From Sediminibacterium sp. UBA657 (GTDB lineage: Bacteria > Bacteroidota > Bacteroidia > Chitinophagales > Chitinophagaceae): a DNA stretch of 64,000 bases. Below are positions 61,554-64,000 of the stretch, in pieces (position 1 is the stretch's first letter; each line of letters opens with the position of its first letter). The stretch covers positions 11,294-75,293 of the forward strand of contig DBOB01000029.1 in NCBI GenBank assembly GCA_002299885.1. Direction: 5' to 3'. The translations under genes and the position numbers were made by a program. A model generated the notes under the pieces. That model saw only the letters and a program-made list of their open reading frames with translations, was not told where the DNA came from and made no database searches.

Positions 61554-61898
61554 ATGCCACGTTCAAAAAATGCCGTTGCATCTAGAGCAAGAAGAAAAAA
61601 GATTTTAGATCAAGCCAAAGGTTTCTATGGTAAGCGTAAAAACGTATATACCGTTGCCAAAAACGTATTAGAGAAAGGTTTAACTTACTCTTATGTATCT
61701 CGTAAGTTGAAAAAGCGTGAATACCGCACATTGTGGATTGCACGTATCAACGCAGCAGTAAGAGAAGAAGGAATGACTTATAGCCAGTTTATTAATTTAT
61801 TAGCTAAGAAAGGTTCTGATTTGAACCGTAAAGTATTGGCTGATATGGCAATGAATGAGCCTGAAACTTTCAAAAAGATTGTACAATCAGTTAAGTAA
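61554..61898 (+). CDS. rplT: 50S ribosomal protein L20
   Basis: L20 is an early large-subunit assembly protein with a long basic N-terminal extension. The 114-residue sequence shows MPRSKNAVASRARRKKILDQ, then KGFYGKRKNVYTVAKN, RTLWIARINAAVREEGMTYS and the C-terminal LADMAMNEPETF. In other bacteria L20 represses its own operon by binding the leader RNA. A short hairpin (GGCT/AGCC, 61520-61533) lies in the rpmI-rplT gap. Confidence 0.97.
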   Translation: MPRSKNAVASRARRKKILDQAKGFYGKRKNVYTVAKNVLEKGLTYSYVSRKLKKREYRTLWIARINAAVREEGMTYSQFINLLAKKGSDLNRKVLADMAMNEPETFKKIVQSVK

Positions 61899-61953
61899 TT
61901 ATTTCGGCTTTTATTTAAATTTAAGCCTCATAATTACTTCTCTCAAGATTTTT

Positions 61954-61986
61954 CAAATGCCCCGGAATTCGGGGCATTTGGTTTTT
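61954..61986 (+). terminator. Terminator after rplT
   Basis: CAAATGCCCCG (61954-61964) pairs perfectly with CGGGGCATTTG (61970-61980) around a 5-nt loop, followed by G and five T. Confidence 0.87.
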
Positions 61987-62029
61987 CTAGGCTTAAATCT
62001 TTTTTATATTATAATTCCAATCAAAGAAC

Positions 62030-62037
62030 TATTTTTG
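62030..62037 (+). promoter_or_regulatory. Candidate -7 element for the PLP decarboxylase gene
   Basis: TATTTTTG fits TAnnTTTG 38 nt before the ATG at 62076. No TTG lies at usual spacing. Confidence 0.36.
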
Positions 62038-62075
62038 TAGAATCATATTAACAAGTAACAACCCCAGCTACATCC

Positions 62076-63512
62076 ATGAACAATACCTACACTTCTCTGG
62101 TAAAACAAACATTCCATTTTCCTCAAGAAGGATTCAACAAAAATGAAAATGGTTACCTAGAATTTAATGGGCTAGATTTAAAAGCAATTATTGAAAAACA
62201 TGGTACGCCTTTAAAGCTTACTTATTTACCAAAAATTGGTATGCAAATCAATAAGGCAAAAAAAATGTTTGCGGATGCTTTCAAAAAACATAAATACGAA
62301 GGGGAGTATTTTTATTGTTATTGTACAAAAAGTTCTCACTTTTCTTTTATAGTAGAAGAAGCGTTGTCACATGGCGTGCATCTAGAAACTTCATATGCAT
62401 ATGATATTGAGATCATCAATCAATTGTATAAGAGAAGAAAAATAAACAAGGATATCTTCATCATTTGTAATGGGTATAAGCAAAAAACTTACACCAGTAG
62501 AATTACAAAATTGATCAATACGGGTTTCAAAAATGTGATTCCAATATTAGACAATGTAGAAGAATTGCAATTTTATAAGCGCAATGCAAAAGTACCATTC
62601 AAATTAGGTATCCGTGTGGCTGCCGAGGAAGAGCCTAGTTTCCCTTTCTATACCTCTCGCTTAGGTATTCGTGCAAAAGATATTTTAGAGTTTTACGTAG
62701 ATGAGATTGAGGGATATGAAGATAAGTTTCAATTAAAGATGTTACATATTTTTTTGAACAAAGGGATTAAGGACGATATCTATTATTGGTCTGAATTGAA
62801 TAAGATCATCAACTTATATTGTCAATTAAAAAAGATCTGTCCTGAATTAGATTCTATCAATATTGGTGGAGGTTTCCCAATCAAGCACTCACTAGGTTTT
62901 GAATATGATTATCAATTCATCATCAATGAGATTGTGTCAAATATTAAGAAGGCTTGTAAAAAGGCGAAAGTACCAATGCCAAATATTTATACTGAATTTG
63001 GAAGTTACACAGTGGGTGAGAGCATGGCGCATATTTATAAAGTACTTGCCGAGAAAAAACAAAATGATAGAGAGTGTTGGTATATGATTGATTCTTCATT
63101 CATCACTACACTTCCAGATACTTGGGGTATCGGAGAAAAATTCCTGATGCTTCCTGTGAATAAATGGGAAAATGATTATCAAAGGGTCGTACTTGGAGGT
63201 ATCACATGCGATAGTCATGATTATTATGATTCAGAGGAGCATATCAATGAGGTGTTCTTGCCTAAACTAAAAGATGACACCATGGATGATAAGGAAGAAG
63301 AAAACAAAGAACCATTGTATGTTGGTTTCTTCCATACAGGTGCTTATCAAGATCAAATTAGTGGTTACGGAGGGATCAAACACTGCCTAATTCCATCACC
63401 AAAACACGTCATCGTCGAAATGGATGAAAAGACGGGTAAATTGGTTGATTGGGTCTATGCAAAAGAACAATCTGCCCAATCCATGTTAAAAATACTGGGC
63501 TATTTGAGGTAA
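62076..63512 (+). CDS. Fold-III PLP-dependent decarboxylase, probable arginine decarboxylase
   Basis: The 478-residue enzyme has the alanine-racemase-type barrel: PLP lysine in YCYCTKSSHFSF (about 80-91), SINIGGGFPIKH (phosphate-binding GGG), YTEFGSYTVGES, and a C-terminal domain with GITCDSHDYY carrying the Cys that contributes to the partner active site. Bacteroidota enzymes of this length are usually annotated biosynthetic arginine decarboxylase feeding polyamine synthesis. It could equally act on ornithine, lysine or a related amino acid. It is monocistronic here. Substrate is unproven. Confidence 0.78.
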   Translation: MNNTYTSLVKQTFHFPQEGFNKNENGYLEFNGLDLKAIIEKHGTPLKLTYLPKIGMQINKAKKMFADAFKKHKYEGEYFYCYCTKSSHFSFIVEEALSHGVHLETSYAYDIEIINQLYKRRKINKDIFIICNGYKQKTYTSRITKLINTGFKNVIPILDNVEELQFYKRNAKVPFKLGIRVAAEEEPSFPFYTSRLGIRAKDILEFYVDEIEGYEDKFQLKMLHIFLNKGIKDDIYYWSELNKIINLYCQLKKICPELDSINIGGGFPIKHSLGFEYDYQFIINEIVSNIKKACKKAKVPMPNIYTEFGSYTVGESMAHIYKVLAEKKQNDRECWYMIDSSFITTLPDTWGIGEKFLMLPVNKWENDYQRVVLGGITCDSHDYYDSEEHINEVFLPKLKDDTMDDKEEENKEPLYVGFFHTGAYQDQISGYGGIKHCLIPSPKHVIVEMDEKTGKLVDWVYAKEQSAQSMLKILGYLR

Positions 63513-63591
63513 AATGTTCCCTTTTCGCAAATTAATACGCCATATCGTCTTGTTATTTAATTGTTAAGTGTCAAAATGGCTCAAAAACAAA

Positions 63592-63623
63592 TTTGTAAGT
63601 GATTTTTAAAATCCCTAATTTTG
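63592..63623 (+). promoter_or_regulatory. Promoter of the bacilliredoxin gene (TTTG-N20-TAATTTTG)
   Basis: TTTG at 63592-63595 and TAATTTTG at 63616-63623 are 20 nt apart, a consensus fit. The start of transcription would be about 15 nt before the ATG. Confidence 0.65.
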
Positions 63624-63641
63624 AGTCAAATAGTAGAAGAT

Positions 63642-64000
63642 ATGTACCCTGCAGAGATTGTATTACCAATGAAAGCTGAATTAGTTGATAACGGATTCAC
63701 AGACTTAACAACAGCGGCTGAAGTTTCAAATGTGGTAAATTCAAATGGTACAACAATGGTGGTGATTAATTCGGTTTGTGGTTGTGCTGCTGGTGCTTGT
63801 AGACCAGGTGTCTTGATGGCTGTAGCAAATGCAACAAAAAAACCAGATCATATCACAACAGCATTTGCAGGTTTCGATATCGAGGCAGTCAATCAAGTAA
63901 GAGCATTACATATGCCTTATCCGCCATCTTCACCAGCTATTGCTTTATTTAAAGACGGCAAATTGGTAAGTATGGTAGAAAGACATCAGATTGAAGGAAG
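63642..64000 (+). CDS. Bacilliredoxin BrxA/BrxB family protein (3' truncated by window edge)
   Basis: The first 119 codons are visible and the frame runs off the window. The protein begins MYPAEIVLPMKAELVDNGFT, then VVINSVCGCAAGACRPGV, where Cys46-Gly-Cys48 is the CGC motif of the BrxA/BrxB (DUF1094/YphP) thioredoxin-like family. YPPSSPAIALFKDGKLV continues the fold. Such proteins remove bacillithiol from mixed disulfides. This fits with the YfiT-like protein at 34.8 kb. Families usually reach 135-145 residues, so about 20 are missing. Confidence 0.87.
   Translation, partial: MYPAEIVLPMKAELVDNGFTDLTTAAEVSNVVNSNGTTMVVINSVCGCAAGACRPGVLMAVANATKKPDHITTAFAGFDIEAVNQVRALHMPYPPSSPAIALFKDGKLVSMVERHQIEG

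Overview
The window reads as chromosomal core sequence from a low-GC member of the Bacteroidota, most likely the Chitinophagaceae or a close relative. I judge this from protein families and local gene order, not from a database match. Pointers include an rpsO-pnp pair, a DUF3078 protein, a DUF4294 protein, a sphingolipid-type alpha-oxoamine synthase, a glucosamine-6-phosphate deaminase fused to a PIG-L deacetylase, a PafA-type phosphatase, and promoters of the Bacteroidota form (TTG or TTTG, about 19-22 nt, then TAnnTTTG). Genes are packed tightly. I see no rRNA, CRISPR array, insertion sequence, prophage or plasmid module. The first and last genes run off the window ends.

Layout: 0-4.7 kb on the plus strand holds the end of glutaryl-CoA dehydrogenase, shikimate kinase, a DUF423 membrane protein, the FtsK translocase and a LolA-like protein. 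4.8-10 kb holds rpsO, pnp, a short structured RNA candidate, prmA, plsY and a two-part hypothetical protein. 10-15 kb has dnaG and a STAS-like protein on the minus strand, divergent from clpC. 15-25 kb mixes ubiX, a glucan phosphorylase-family protein lacking the expected PLP lysine, an Nramp-universal stress protein fusion, isocitrate dehydrogenase, a tiny Cys-rich exported protein, a PafA-like phosphatase and the oxoamine synthase. 25-31.6 kb is a minus-strand series running miaB, a sigma-54 activator without sensor domain, lptE, a TPR-like protein, secG, mltG and a YihY protein, with a terminator inside it.

At 32-36.6 kb are a DUF3078 protein, purK, an ABC ATPase, a YfiT-like bacillithiol transferase candidate and folC. 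35.3-41 kb forms a six-gene minus-strand operon (bPH-like membrane protein, radical SAM protein, EamA, TSUP, TonB-like, folC). 41-47.7 kb on the plus strand holds ccmE and ccmF, a DUF4294 protein, glnS and tilS. Next on the minus strand come a rhomboid protease, rlmH, tRNA-Arg(ACG), the nagB fusion, pyk, pfkA, a CtlX-type hydrolase and an ABC-F ATPase. 56.7-64 kb holds two exported hypotheticals, thrS, infC, rpmI, rplT, a fold-III PLP decarboxylase and the start of a bacilliredoxin.

Functionally the window mixes translation and ribosome assembly, central carbon metabolism, envelope building, cytochrome c maturation and thiol redox. No single undescribed multi-gene defence or metabolic system stands out. 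The items most worth checking are single loci: the RNA between pnp and prmA, the phosphorylase with threonine at the PLP-lysine position, the Cys-rich radical SAM protein, the CxxxY-type CcmE, and the small Cys-rich exported protein.
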